NCBI GenBank assembly: GCA_040264895.1 | Contig: JBDQHL010000008.1 | Location: 1-45,576 of the forward strand | DNA: 45,576 nucleotides | Origin: PGYR01 sp040264895 | Lineage (GTDB): Bacteria; Bacteroidota; Ignavibacteria; Kapaibacteriales; UBA2268 | Direction of reading: 5' to 3' | Shown: positions 32,033 to 40,386 of the stretch, in pieces | How positions within the stretch are numbered: the first letter of the stretch is position 1 | Layout: the number at the start of each line of letters is the position of its first letter | Program-made: the position numbers and the translations under genes | Notes under the pieces: generated by a model | Database searches by the model: none | Seen by the model: the letters and a program-made list of their open reading frames with translations, nothing else | What the model was told of the DNA's origin: nothing

Positions 32033-34636
32033 ATGAGAACAACTAAACTAATATTGCTAATTTTAGCACTTGCAGTAATTAAGACAACTGCTGCAGGAGC
32101 AACAGAATTTGAAGCATCTTCATTCATATCTTACGACAAGAAAGTAAGTCTAGTCCAATCAGATTTGAATAGATTTGACTTTGATCTTAACGCTAATACA
32201 GCTGAAAAAATATTCAATAGTGGTGAAAACCATATTATAGTGAAAAACTTCCCAATCAGACCTGATTATAAGGTAGATTTGATTTTGTCAAAACAAAACA
32301 GTGCGCTTACTGATGATGTGGAAATCAAGTATTATAAGGATGGAGAGATAGCTACTTATGAGAAAAAGAACAAAGATAAATACTTTGGACATATTGCAGG
32401 TGTAGATAGATCAGATGTGTTCTTATCTTATTCTTCAGTTGGATTAGTTGGCTATATACAAAATGAATTAGGTATTATGTATGATGTTTCGGCTAATCTT
32501 TCGAAACTTGGTTCTGATGTGGTAGAACATAATATAGCAGAAACTTCAATCGGTACTTTAATTGATAAATCACCACTTGATCAATGTGGTATTGACCCAT
32601 ATAAAGATTTCGATCCTTCTACAATTTCATATGAAAAAAACAAGTTCTCAGAAATTCAAAAAGATGATTTACTAGAAATTAAATTTGCAGCAGATGGTAA
32701 TTTCGAGTACTATCTTATGTTTTGTTGGTTTGTAACTCAAGGTAATTACAGTAATTGGGAAAACTGGTTTGTTGAAATGACAGAAGAAGAGCATGAACAA
32801 GCAATGGAACTAGCAGTGGATTATATAGAGAATGTAATGTCAGCAACTTCTAGAATTTATAATAGAGAAGTTGCAATGATGATAAAAGTTCCTTACATCA
32901 CAATCTTTAATAATCCCTCATTAGATCCATATTATCAACATTTTGGAGAGTCTTTGGGTATTAAGTTACAAGCAATGAGAAACGCATGGGCACCAAGATT
33001 GAATGAAGCTCAAGACAGAGTGTTAGCTACATTGTTTGCAGATGTAAGAAGACAGCCAGCAAATAGTACAACATTAGGTATTGCATTCAGTGGACAGTCT
33101 TACAGTGGTACGCTATGTAGTAAAAATAGTGGATATTCTGCAGTGGGTGTTAGGGGTAATGTGAATTTCCCAAGAGTGTCTTTCTCACAAGATGTTCAAG
33201 TTGCGGCACATGAGTTTGGCCATAACTTTGGTTGTCCTCACACTCACTTTTGCGGATGGCCACAATTTGGTGAACCAATAATTGACTCTTGTGTTACTAT
33301 TGCTCAAGATGTAGGCGATGCAGCTTGTCTCAGCCGAGAAGATAGAAGAACTAGGAATGATGGAACGATAATGAGTTATTGTCACATCGGTGGTAATATA
33401 GTATTCCAATTCCACCCTAGAATGAAAGAAAGAATTAGAGATGCAGCAATTAAGAAACTATCAAGCTGTGTAAATTTACCTTCAGAACCCTTAATAAGAC
33501 TAATCAGACCTCTAGGTGAAGAAATTTATTTTGCTAGTGGGAAAACAAAAATTGCGTTTAATGCAGCTAATGTAAATCAAGCAAGATTACTTTACTCAAA
33601 AAATATGGGCAAAGATTGGACAGAAATAGGTGTTGTTAATACTGCAACAGATACTACTTATGATTGGGATATACCCTCTGAAGTTGGGAACGGTTATATG
33701 GTAAGAATCGAATCTACATCAGACGCTTCTGTATTTGACCAGAGTGTGTTACCGTTCACAGTGACTGACTTCTCTGTTAATCCAGAATATCCAATGCCTG
33801 GAGAGAAAATTGGCTACTTGTCAGAACAAAGGCTAAGCTGGATAAAGCAAAATGTAGAAGATGTGAATGTTAAATATTCACTAGATAATGGTGAGACTTA
33901 TAAAACAATCGAAAATAATTCTAACATAACATCAGTTAGATTTGATTTCCCAGACCAAGAATCTGATGAAGCTATATTTCTAGTAGAATCAGTTGAAAAC
34001 CCTACTGTAAATATGGAAATACCATTTATATTAGGAATGGAAAATGTAGTATTTACAAGACCATTGGCTGATGATACTGTCAACATTAGTTTTTCTGACT
34101 TTGAAGTTACATTCACTAAAGAATTTTTAGTAGAAGAATTTGATATTTACCTAAAAATAGATGATGGTGAATGGGAAATGCTATCAAACTTTGCTAACGA
34201 AGTTGATGTAGTAGAAAACAATTTCAATTGGATTTTTAGTAATGAATTGCAAGCAGGACAAACAGCTCAATTGAGAGCAACTGTTAGAAGAGATGATACT
34301 TCGATTGGTGAAACTGGTGTTTTCTATCTTGACGCAGGGACAAGTGTGAAAGTATTCTCAGAAAACTTCAACATTAATTCAATTACACCTAATCCAGCTG
34401 AAAACAATATAGCTTTATCATTCAACAATTCTTTTGGTGAATTTGTTAAATCTACAATTAAGATAGTTGACATGAAGGGTGTTGTTCACAAAAAAATAGA
34501 AAATCAAAATGTTGGTACTGGTATTGGGTCAACTGTGCTGAATATAGATGTCAGTGATTTGATGGTAGGTACTTACTTTGTGATTATCGAATCTGATAAA
34601 TACAAAGATGTAAAACAACTTAAAGTAATACGTTAG
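32033..34636 (+). CDS. Secreted reprolysin-like metalloprotease with T9SS sorting domain
   Basis: 867 residues. Signal peptide at the N-terminus (TTKLILLILALAVIKTTAAG). A propeptide-like region follows, and then a metzincin domain with the zinc site AAHEFGHNFGCPHTH (His393, Glu394, His397, His403) and the Met-turn TIMSYCHIGGN. Cysteines around it (HTHFCGWPQFG, IDSCVTIAQDVGDAACLS) suggest disulfides, as in adamalysin/reprolysin enzymes. Two Ig-like domains lead to the sorting domain (ITPNPAENNIALSFNNSFGE ... VGTYFVIIES). GAGGGA precedes the ATG. Probably an extracellular protease for protein degradation. Co-transcription with tmk is possible, given the 8-bp gap. Confidence 0.92.
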   Translation: MRTTKLILLILALAVIKTTAAGATEFEASSFISYDKKVSLVQSDLNRFDFDLNANTAEKIFNSGENHIIVKNFPIRPDYKVDLILSKQNSALTDDVEIKYYKDGEIATYEKKNKDKYFGHIAGVDRSDVFLSYSSVGLVGYIQNELGIMYDVSANLSKLGSDVVEHNIAETSIGTLIDKSPLDQCGIDPYKDFDPSTISYEKNKFSEIQKDDLLEIKFAADGNFEYYLMFCWFVTQGNYSNWENWFVEMTEEEHEQAMELAVDYIENVMSATSRIYNREVAMMIKVPYITIFNNPSLDPYYQHFGESLGIKLQAMRNAWAPRLNEAQDRVLATLFADVRRQPANSTTLGIAFSGQSYSGTLCSKNSGYSAVGVRGNVNFPRVSFSQDVQVAAHEFGHNFGCPHTHFCGWPQFGEPIIDSCVTIAQDVGDAACLSREDRRTRNDGTIMSYCHIGGNIVFQFHPRMKERIRDAAIKKLSSCVNLPSEPLIRLIRPLGEEIYFASGKTKIAFNAANVNQARLLYSKNMGKDWTEIGVVNTATDTTYDWDIPSEVGNGYMVRIESTSDASVFDQSVLPFTVTDFSVNPEYPMPGEKIGYLSEQRLSWIKQNVEDVNVKYSLDNGETYKTIENNSNITSVRFDFPDQESDEAIFLVESVENPTVNMEIPFILGMENVVFTRPLADDTVNISFSDFEVTFTKEFLVEEFDIYLKIDDGEWEMLSNFANEVDVVENNFNWIFSNELQAGQTAQLRATVRRDDTSIGETGVFYLDAGTSVKVFSENFNINSITPNPAENNIALSFNNSFGEFVKSTIKIVDMKGVVHKKIENQNVGTGIGSTVLNIDVSDLMVGTYFVIIESDKYKDVKQLKVIR

Positions 34637-34656
34637 TATTAATTCTATTATTTATT

Positions 34657-34695
34657 AAATTCCGTGGTTTGGATATTCCTAACTTCGGAATTTTT
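34657..34695 (+). terminator. Rho-independent terminator between metalloprotease and PRODH
   Basis: Stem AAATTCCG (34657-34664) with CGGAATTT (34686-34693), 21-nt loop, followed by TTTTT. It lies 20 bp after the metalloprotease stop. It includes the in-frame GTG at 34664, which therefore is an unlikely start for the next gene. Confidence 0.65.
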
Positions 34696-34711
34696 ATATA
34701 AGTGGGTATAT

Positions 34712-35608
34712 ATGTTAAATGAGTTAGTTTTAAAAACGATGCCTTTAATGCCTCGTTCTTTAATTTATTTATTTGCTAAGAAATATATTGCAGGTGCAGA
34801 TTTGTCCGATGCTGTTAAGGTATCAAAAAAGTTGGCAGACAAGGGCGCAAGTACAACTATTGATACTCTTGGTGAATTCGTTATTTCCGAGATTCAAGCT
34901 CAAAAAGAAACAAATCTAAGTTTGGGTGTTTTGAATGCTATAGATAAGCATAATCTTGATTCATATCTTTCTATAAAGCCAACTTCACTCGGATTGGACA
35001 TTAATTTTGATTTCGCGTATGAGAATATTAAGCGCGCAGTAATAAGAGCAAAAGAGAAAGGTCTTTTTGTACGTTTGGATATGGAAAACGCTCCTTATAC
35101 AACTAAAACGCTCGATATCTATAAAAAAATAAGAGACGAAGGGTACGATAACATAGGATTTGTAATCCAAGCATATTTGAAAAGAAGTATGAATGATTTG
35201 AAAGAATTAGCACCCTACAAACCCAGCACAAGACTTTGTAAAGGAATATATATTGAGCACCCAGATATTGCTTATAAAGAGAAAGAAAAAATAAGAGAAA
35301 ACTTTAAAGAAATGTTACAGTTTATGGTTGAATCAGGTTACTATCCTGCTATTGCAACTCACGATAAACCACTCCTGGATTTTGCTGAAGAATTAATCAA
35401 AGAAAAGAATCTGAGCACTGATGAATATGAATTTCAGATGCTGCTTGGAGTTACTGAATCACTTAGAAGCAAATTGATTGAAAATGGTCACAAAGTAAGA
35501 ATTTATATTCCTTACGGTGAAGATTGGTATGGTTATTCAATAAGAAGACTTAACGAAAATCCAAAAATGGTAGGTCACGTAATTAAATCTATCTTTACTT
35601 TCTCATGA
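34712..35608 (+). CDS. Proline dehydrogenase
   Basis: 298 residues from the ATG at 34712. Oxidises L-proline to pyrroline-5-carboxylate using FAD and passes electrons to the membrane quinone pool. The beta-barrel is recognisable from GLDINFDFAYENIKRAVIRA, GLFVRLDMENAPYTTKTLDI, VIQAYLKRSMNDLKEL, RLCKGIYIEHPDIAYKEKE, IATHDKPLLDFAEEL, FQMLLGVTESLR and IYIPYGEDWYGYSIRRLNEN, the last two holding the FAD and substrate-binding arginines. A longer reading from GTG 34664 starts inside a terminator hairpin and adds atypical residues, so ATG 34712 is preferred. AGTGGG precedes it. It overlaps the next gene in ATGA. No P5C dehydrogenase gene is adjacent. Confidence 0.92.
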   Translation: MLNELVLKTMPLMPRSLIYLFAKKYIAGADLSDAVKVSKKLADKGASTTIDTLGEFVISEIQAQKETNLSLGVLNAIDKHNLDSYLSIKPTSLGLDINFDFAYENIKRAVIRAKEKGLFVRLDMENAPYTTKTLDIYKKIRDEGYDNIGFVIQAYLKRSMNDLKELAPYKPSTRLCKGIYIEHPDIAYKEKEKIRENFKEMLQFMVESGYYPAIATHDKPLLDFAEELIKEKNLSTDEYEFQMLLGVTESLRSKLIENGHKVRIYIPYGEDWYGYSIRRLNENPKMVGHVIKSIFTFS

Positions 35609-36435
35609 GATTAATAACTTTTCTATTAGCTTTATTCCTTTTTAGTTGCAACCAACCTGCTGAGCTAACTGTCTGCACTTTCAACATAAAATGGTTAGGC
35701 GATGGTATTAATGACAATATATCAAGGTCAGGCAAAGACTATAACAACATTGCAAGTGTGATTAGTTCACTTGATGCTGATATTATAGCTCTACAAGAAA
35801 TTGAAAATAGAAATGCAATTCAGAAAATATTAGATACAAACCAACATGCTGTCTACACATCTTCATACCCCAAAGAACAAAAAACAGCATTAGTAATAGA
35901 CAAAAAAATAGATGTTTTAGAGGTACATCAACTTGATGAAATAGCATTAGGGAATAATGACTTACGACCTGGTTTAGTTGCTTATTGTGAATATAATGGG
36001 TACGATTTTTTTGTTGGGTCATTTCATTTCAAAGCTACATCGCGTCATGATAACACACCAGTAAAAAGGACTAGAAGCTTTGATATGAGACAAGATCAAT
36101 CTAAGTATTTAATATCTTCAATTAAGAAATTGATTAATGAGAAAAATGATTCTGATGTGATATTGTTAGGTGATTTCAACGATAGTCCTGCTAAAGATAA
36201 TAGTAATATTTTAGCTTTAGATAATGATGATTTTGATTTCATTACATCTGATTTGAAAAGCTGTAAGTATCCTAGGTTGAAGTCGATTGATCATATAATT
36301 GTTAGTCAAAGTGTAAAGGAAAATGTAAAAAAAGAATCTTTACATATGTTAGACTTAAGTAGAGTTCTTAGAGGTGATGAGTTAAGAATTGCTTCGGATC
36401 ATTGCCCAATATCAGTAAGTATAAATATAAATTAG
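35605..36435 (+). CDS. Endonuclease/exonuclease/phosphatase-family lipoprotein
   Basis: 276 residues with a lipoprotein signal (ITFLLALFLFSC, lipid-bearing Cys15). The EEP fold follows: LTVCTFNIKWLGDG, ADIIALQEIENRN (metal-binding Glu), FVGSFHFKA, VILLGDFNDSP (catalytic Asp/Asn) and ASDHCPISV (Asp-His pair). These are the DNase-I-type catalytic residues, so it should hydrolyse phosphodiester or phosphomonoester bonds at the cell envelope: a nuclease scavenging extracellular nucleic acid, or a sphingomyelinase-like or inositol-phosphatase-like enzyme. Its ATG overlaps the PRODH stop in ATGA. Its 3' end overlaps lpxH by 4 bp on the other strand. Confidence 0.85.
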   Translation: MRLITFLLALFLFSCNQPAELTVCTFNIKWLGDGINDNISRSGKDYNNIASVISSLDADIIALQEIENRNAIQKILDTNQHAVYTSSYPKEQKTALVIDKKIDVLEVHQLDEIALGNNDLRPGLVAYCEYNGYDFFVGSFHFKATSRHDNTPVKRTRSFDMRQDQSKYLISSIKKLINEKNDSDVILLGDFNDSPAKDNSNILALDNDDFDFITSDLKSCKYPRLKSIDHIIVSQSVKENVKKESLHMLDLSRVLRGDELRIASDHCPISVSININ

Positions 36436-37145
36436 ATAGTGACAAGATCAAATTTTTCACCATCAAATTTACCATAGCTAGGTTCTAAAAACCATTCACC
36501 TAAGTTTATATATTTTCCACCTTTGTGTTCTAGGATAATCTTTTTGTGTCGATGTCCCATTATCACATAATCGAACCCATCTTCTATTTTCTTTTTTGCA
36601 AAATTTATCATCCCTTCATTTTCACCATATTCCTTACTCGAAGTATGAGCTCTACTTTTTTTTGAGCTGCCACTTGCTAAACCAATACCTAAGTCTGGGT
36701 GAATGAATCGATAAATTTTATTTGAAATTTTGTTTCTTAGTATTGCTCTTAATATCAGATAACCAGTGTCATTGTCTGCTTTACCGTCTCCATGAGATAT
36801 ATAGAACTTTTTACCATTGTGTTCGCGTTCTATATCTGATTCAATAACTTCTATACCAAGTTCATCTGAGAAAAAATCACGATGCCCAAAATCATGATTA
36901 CCCATTAAATATTCTATTCGAATACCGGCGTCAGAAAGTTCTTTTAGTTTAGCTAACGTTCGATAGAATTCTTTAGGTATTACAGTTTTGTAATCAAACC
37001 AATAGTCAAATATATCTCCGACCATATAAAGCCTTTCACAATCAGCTTTAATCATATCTAAGAAATCTAAGAATTTGTCTTCTCTTAACTTATCCTCATC
37101 TCTCGGAAGCACCCCTAAGTGCAAGTCGGAAACGAAATATATCAT
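36432..37145 (-). CDS. lpxH: UDP-2,3-diacylglucosamine diphosphatase
   Basis: 237 residues. Hydrolyses UDP-2,3-diacylglucosamine to lipid X and UMP at the inner membrane, in lipid A synthesis. Calcineurin-type metal motifs in order: YFVSDLHLG, MVGDIFDYWFDYK, YLMGNHDFGHR, YISHGDGK and IMGHRHKK. The DFWFxxK-like context DYWFDY and the size favour LpxH or an LpxH-like family member over a general phosphoesterase. Assignment within the LpxH/LpxH2 group is not certain. It is monocistronic, divergent from birA, and its 3' end overlaps the EEP lipoprotein gene by 4 bp. Confidence 0.87.
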   Translation of the reverse strand: MIYFVSDLHLGVLPRDEDKLREDKFLDFLDMIKADCERLYMVGDIFDYWFDYKTVIPKEFYRTLAKLKELSDAGIRIEYLMGNHDFGHRDFFSDELGIEVIESDIEREHNGKKFYISHGDGKADNDTGYLILRAILRNKISNKIYRFIHPDLGIGLASGSSKKSRAHTSSKEYGENEGMINFAKKKIEDGFDYVIMGHRHKKIILEHKGGKYINLGEWFLEPSYGKFDGEKFDLVTI

Positions 37146-37231
37146 ATAAATTAATATTTTGTAATACTTATAAATTTAATATAAATTAAACTATTGATAC
37201 AAGTTAATATTATAAAAACAAATAGACAAAA

Positions 37232-37975
37232 ATTAAGATTAATCTATTAGAAATACCCCATTTCCATTTTGAGAGAGTAGATTCTACAAATGATGTAGCT
37301 AGAGAGCTACTGAGCGAGAACAGTATATTTTTCGTCACGGCAGATGAACAATATGCAGGAAAAGGTAGAAAAGGTAAAGTATGGGTTGGTAACAGCTATC
37401 AGAATGTCTATTTGTCGTTAGCAATCGATGAGTCAAAAATTGATATTATCAGAAACAAAATGTTGTATCAAATAATTGGTTGCTTGTCCGTAAAAGCTGC
37501 TATTAAGGAGCTAATAGATAACCGAGAAATAAAACTAAAGTACCCCAATGATATATATGTCGTAGATAATAATGGCAAATATAAAAAGATTTCAGGCGTT
37601 TTATCTGAACACAGTTATTCAGGAAATAGATGTACAGAAACTATACTCGGAATAGGTGTAAACGTAAATCAAATTAAGTTTGATGAACTTTATGAAAAAG
37701 CAACTTCATTGAAATTATTGGGATATGAATTTGAGAAAGACGAAATCATTGAAAAGTTAAAAGTTAAATTAGATGCCTATTTGAATAGTTTAGAAAGAAA
37801 TGTATTCAATGAATGGAAAAATGAACTAAATATAATTGGCAAACAAGTAAGAATAGTAAATAATAATAAAATCTATAAAGTGATTAGTATTGACAATAAC
37901 GGAACACTAAATGCTAAAAATGATACCGAAGAGATTAATATTAATAATGGAGATTCAGTAATATATGATCTCTGA
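37232..37975 (+). CDS. birA: Biotin-[acetyl-CoA-carboxylase] ligase, non-AUG start
   Basis: 247 residues if translation starts at ATT 37232. Attaches biotin to carrier proteins (AccB) through biotinyl-AMP. Group I type without the N-terminal DNA-binding domain. Seen: FERVDSTNDVAREL, the biotin/ATP loop QYAGKGRKGKVWVGNS (GRGRRG-like, near residues 40-55), the KWPND-equivalent KYPNDIYV near 103-110, and SGVLSEHSYSGN; the C-terminal SH3-like domain includes GKQVRIVNNNK. No ATG, GTG or TTG occurs in frame between the upstream stop at 37223 and TTG 37412, which would delete the catalytic loop. ATT 37232 (then KINLLEIPHFHF) or ATT 37238 is therefore the likely start. It overlaps coaX by 11 bp. Confidence 0.85.
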   Translation: MKINLLEIPHFHFERVDSTNDVARELLSENSIFFVTADEQYAGKGRKGKVWVGNSYQNVYLSLAIDESKIDIIRNKMLYQIIGCLSVKAAIKELIDNREIKLKYPNDIYVVDNNGKYKKISGVLSEHSYSGNRCTETILGIGVNVNQIKFDELYEKATSLKLLGYEFEKDEIIEKLKVKLDAYLNSLERNVFNEWKNELNIIGKQVRIVNNNKIYKVISIDNNGTLNAKNDTEEININNGDSVIYDL

Positions 37976-38705
37976 CAATAAAATATTAGCTGATTTTGGT
38001 AATAGTAGGGTGAAATTTGTCACCAAAAATGAAATAAGTGCTTTTGAATATAATTCGCATGAACTAAACTCATTTATGGACTCGATAGAAACGAAAAGTA
38101 TATTTAGATTAGTTTACTCAACCGTTAATGAAGAAGATTCTAGAGTAATTATTGAGCAATTGAAGCAAAAGGGACTAGAAGCTCATAATATTGCTGAATC
38201 TATAGACAATATTGATACCACTGACTTTTCAGGTATCACTGGCATGGGAACTGATAGAAAACTCAGTCTAATAGCAGTGCATAAGTTCAAAGATTCGCCT
38301 ACTGTAACAGTGGATTGTGGTACTGCAATAACAGTAAATATTTTAGATGAAAACAATGTGTGTCATGGGGGTGTTATATTCCCTGGTTTTTATACTCAAG
38401 CTAAAGCTTTACATGAATTCACTTCAGGTTTACCGCTAATCGATGAAATCTCAATTGATAGTAAAAGATATGGAGATAATACATTTGATGCTATTAAGAA
38501 TGGGATTTTGAATTCAATAATTGGTGGTATTGTCAGCACTATCGGTAATTCACCCTTCAGTGCTGTTCCAGACGTATATGTAACTGGTGGATATGGGAAA
38601 CACCTAATTGAAAGCCTATCTAATCACTATCCGTATGTAAAATATGATGAGCATTTAGTTCTAAAAGGAATGGAACAAATACTCAATAATACTATTCAGG
38701 TTTAG
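37965..38705 (+). CDS. coaX: Type III pantothenate kinase
   Basis: 246 residues. First step of coenzyme A synthesis (ATP + pantothenate), a CoA-insensitive class. The ASKHA-type fold has the phosphate-1 motif LADFGNSRVKF near residue 10, GITGMGTDRKLSLIA with the substrate loop near 90, the phosphate-2 motif TVDCGTAITVNI, and the adenosine motif VYVTGGYGKHLIES. GGVIFPGFYTQAKALHEFT is the dimer/pantothenate-site segment. It overlaps birA by 11 bp upstream and lgt by 14 bp on the opposite strand. The birA-coaX order is a common pair. Confidence 0.95.
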   Translation: MISDNKILADFGNSRVKFVTKNEISAFEYNSHELNSFMDSIETKSIFRLVYSTVNEEDSRVIIEQLKQKGLEAHNIAESIDNIDTTDFSGITGMGTDRKLSLIAVHKFKDSPTVTVDCGTAITVNILDENNVCHGGVIFPGFYTQAKALHEFTSGLPLIDEISIDSKRYGDNTFDAIKNGILNSIIGGIVSTIGNSPFSAVPDVYVTGGYGKHLIESLSNHYPYVKYDEHLVLKGMEQILNNTIQV

Positions 38706-39513
38706 TTATATTCTTGGAGTCCTTTGCCTTGCTCATAGATTTGAAGAGCAACACAATACCTACTGCGATCAATGGCAAACTTAATATTTGTCCCATATTC
38801 AATGCCATACCACTTTCAAATGAAGACTGATTTTCTTTTGTAAATTCAATCAGAAATCTTGCACTAAATGCCAGAATTAGGAATCTAGAAAAAAGCGAAT
38901 AACTAACTGTTTTCACTTTATGTCTGTTATAATATCCCCATAGGACTAAGAAAATAATAAAATATGCCAAAGCTTCATATAATTGTGAAGGGTGTCTCGG
39001 TATCATATCTATTCTGTGGAATACAACAGCCCAAGGTAAATCAGTTGGAACTCCAATTATTTCTGAGTTAAAGAAATTCCCTAATCTAATGAAGAGCCCT
39101 GAAAGTGCAACCACAATTACAATTCTATCTATAATCCAAGGATAAGTAATGTCCTTGTTTTTCTGAGCAAAAATATAAAGCGAAACTAATATACCTATGG
39201 CCGCACCATGACTGGCTAGCCCTCCTTTCCATACCATCAATATCTCTATAGGGTTCGAAAGGTAATATGCAGGTTCATAGAAGAAACAATGTCCAAGTCT
39301 TGCGCCGATTACTGTGCCTAATATCATATAAACTGTAAGGGAATCTAACTGTTTTTGCGTGTATCCTTCTGTTTTGAATATTTTTAATATTATCTGATAT
39401 CCAAGTACAAAGGACAAAGCGAATAGTAATCCATACCATCTTATTTTTAGTAAACCCAAATTAATTAATTCCGGCCCTACTGTCCAATCTATGTGAGCTA
39501 AATAAGTTTCGAT
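38692..39513 (-). CDS. lgt: Prolipoprotein diacylglyceryl transferase, non-AUG start
   Basis: 273 residues if started at ATC 39513. Transfers diacylglycerol to the lipobox Cys of prolipoproteins at the inner membrane. Seven hydrophobic helices are visible. Conserved: IRWYGLLFALSFVLGY, ARLGHCFFYEP, GGLASHGAAIGI (catalytic His), the Lgt signature IRLGNFFNSEIIG and RHPSQLYEALAY. The frame is open upstream of TTG 39459 and encodes ETYLAHIDWTVGPELINLG, the family N-terminus (compare MTSSYLHFPEFDPVIFSIG in E. coli), so TTG 39459 is too short. The junction with nadK reads AAGGGAG then TAATC where TAATG is expected, pointing to AUC at 39513 (or AUA at 39516) as the initiation codon. Last gene of the operon. 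Confidence 0.88.
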   Translation of the reverse strand: METYLAHIDWTVGPELINLGLLKIRWYGLLFALSFVLGYQIILKIFKTEGYTQKQLDSLTVYMILGTVIGARLGHCFFYEPAYYLSNPIEILMVWKGGLASHGAAIGILVSLYIFAQKNKDITYPWIIDRIVIVVALSGLFIRLGNFFNSEIIGVPTDLPWAVVFHRIDMIPRHPSQLYEALAYFIIFLVLWGYYNRHKVKTVSYSLFSRFLILAFSARFLIEFTKENQSSFESGMALNMGQILSLPLIAVGIVLLFKSMSKAKDSKNITKPE

Positions 39514-40385
39514 TATTTTATCTCCCTTTTAGTCCTGTGTTCTGCCCACAGAAATTTATCTCTTAATACATCAAAAAATGAGCTATTTTCTGGCTCTATT
39601 AATTTTACTGTTTCATCTGATTTACGGATACGTATTTTTTCGCCATTATCTATCTTTTTCACTACTTTGCCATCTGCAACTAACTTAAGCTGTCCAGTTC
39701 TACTATATACTTCAAACTCTAAGTATTGGTCATCTGGAATAACTAATGGTCTATGAGTCAATGAGTGGGGCGAAACAGGGGTAATACATAGCACTGGCGA
39801 AGAAGGGAACACTACTGGTCCTCCTGCCGATAGATTATATGCTGTTGAACCTGTGGGTGTAGATATAATCAAACCATCAGAAAAGTATTCACCAATGAAT
39901 CTATTATTAGAAAAAGCTTTAATTTCAACCATATGAGAGGTCTCACTCTTTTCTAAAACAATATCATTGAGTGCATATATCTTTTGATCATCAACCTTAG
40001 TCTCGATTGCACTACGAGTGATAACTCTGTAGTCACCATTCATCAAATCTTTAAGTGTTTCTTCAAGACCTTCAGTTACGAACTCAGCAAGAAACCCTAG
40101 TTTACCTACATTGAAACCCATAATTGGGACGTCAGATTCTATATAAGACTTAACTGCAGATAGGATTGTACCATCACCACCAAAAGTGATAATTACGTCT
40201 GCAATATTATCATAATTTTTTCTCTCACAAACGTGGAATTCTGGATTTTGGTCGCCATATTTGGCAGCAAGAGTTTCCGAAACGCATACTGTAGCACCTA
40301 AGTTTTTAAGTATCTCAATTGCTTTTAGGGCTAACTCTTCTGCTTCTGGTTTGCCAATGGCTTCATATATAGCATAGGTTTTCAT
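39513..40385 (-). CDS. nadK: NAD kinase
   Basis: 290 residues. Phosphorylates NAD+ to NADP+ with ATP (polyphosphate use is possible in some relatives). The diagnostic ADVIITFGGDGTILSAVKSY contains the GGDG catalytic Asp. GFNVGKLGFLAEF, the NE/D-equivalent YALNDIVLEKS and the glycine-rich TPTGSTAYNLSAGGPVV complete the signature. It follows pfkA by a single base and its TAA stop overlaps the lgt start. The gene feeds the NADPH economy, together with icd elsewhere in the window. Confidence 0.96.
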   Translation of the reverse strand: MKTYAIYEAIGKPEAEELALKAIEILKNLGATVCVSETLAAKYGDQNPEFHVCERKNYDNIADVIITFGGDGTILSAVKSYIESDVPIMGFNVGKLGFLAEFVTEGLEETLKDLMNGDYRVITRSAIETKVDDQKIYALNDIVLEKSETSHMVEIKAFSNNRFIGEYFSDGLIISTPTGSTAYNLSAGGPVVFPSSPVLCITPVSPHSLTHRPLVIPDDQYLEFEVYSRTGQLKLVADGKVVKKIDNGEKIRIRKSDETVKLIEPENSSFFDVLRDKFLWAEHRTKREIK

Positions 40386-40386
40386 A

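Noticed and set aside
34664..34666. GTG 34664 as the proline dehydrogenase start
   Set aside because: It lies within the terminator hairpin of the preceding gene and adds 16 atypical residues. ATG 34712 fits better.
37412..37414. TTG 37412 as the birA start
   Set aside because: It would delete VDSTN and the GKGRKG biotin loop, which are clearly encoded upstream in the same frame.
39457..39459. TTG 39459 as the lgt start
   Set aside because: It would remove the conserved IDWTVGPEL N-terminal segment and leave the strong AAGGGAG site unused.
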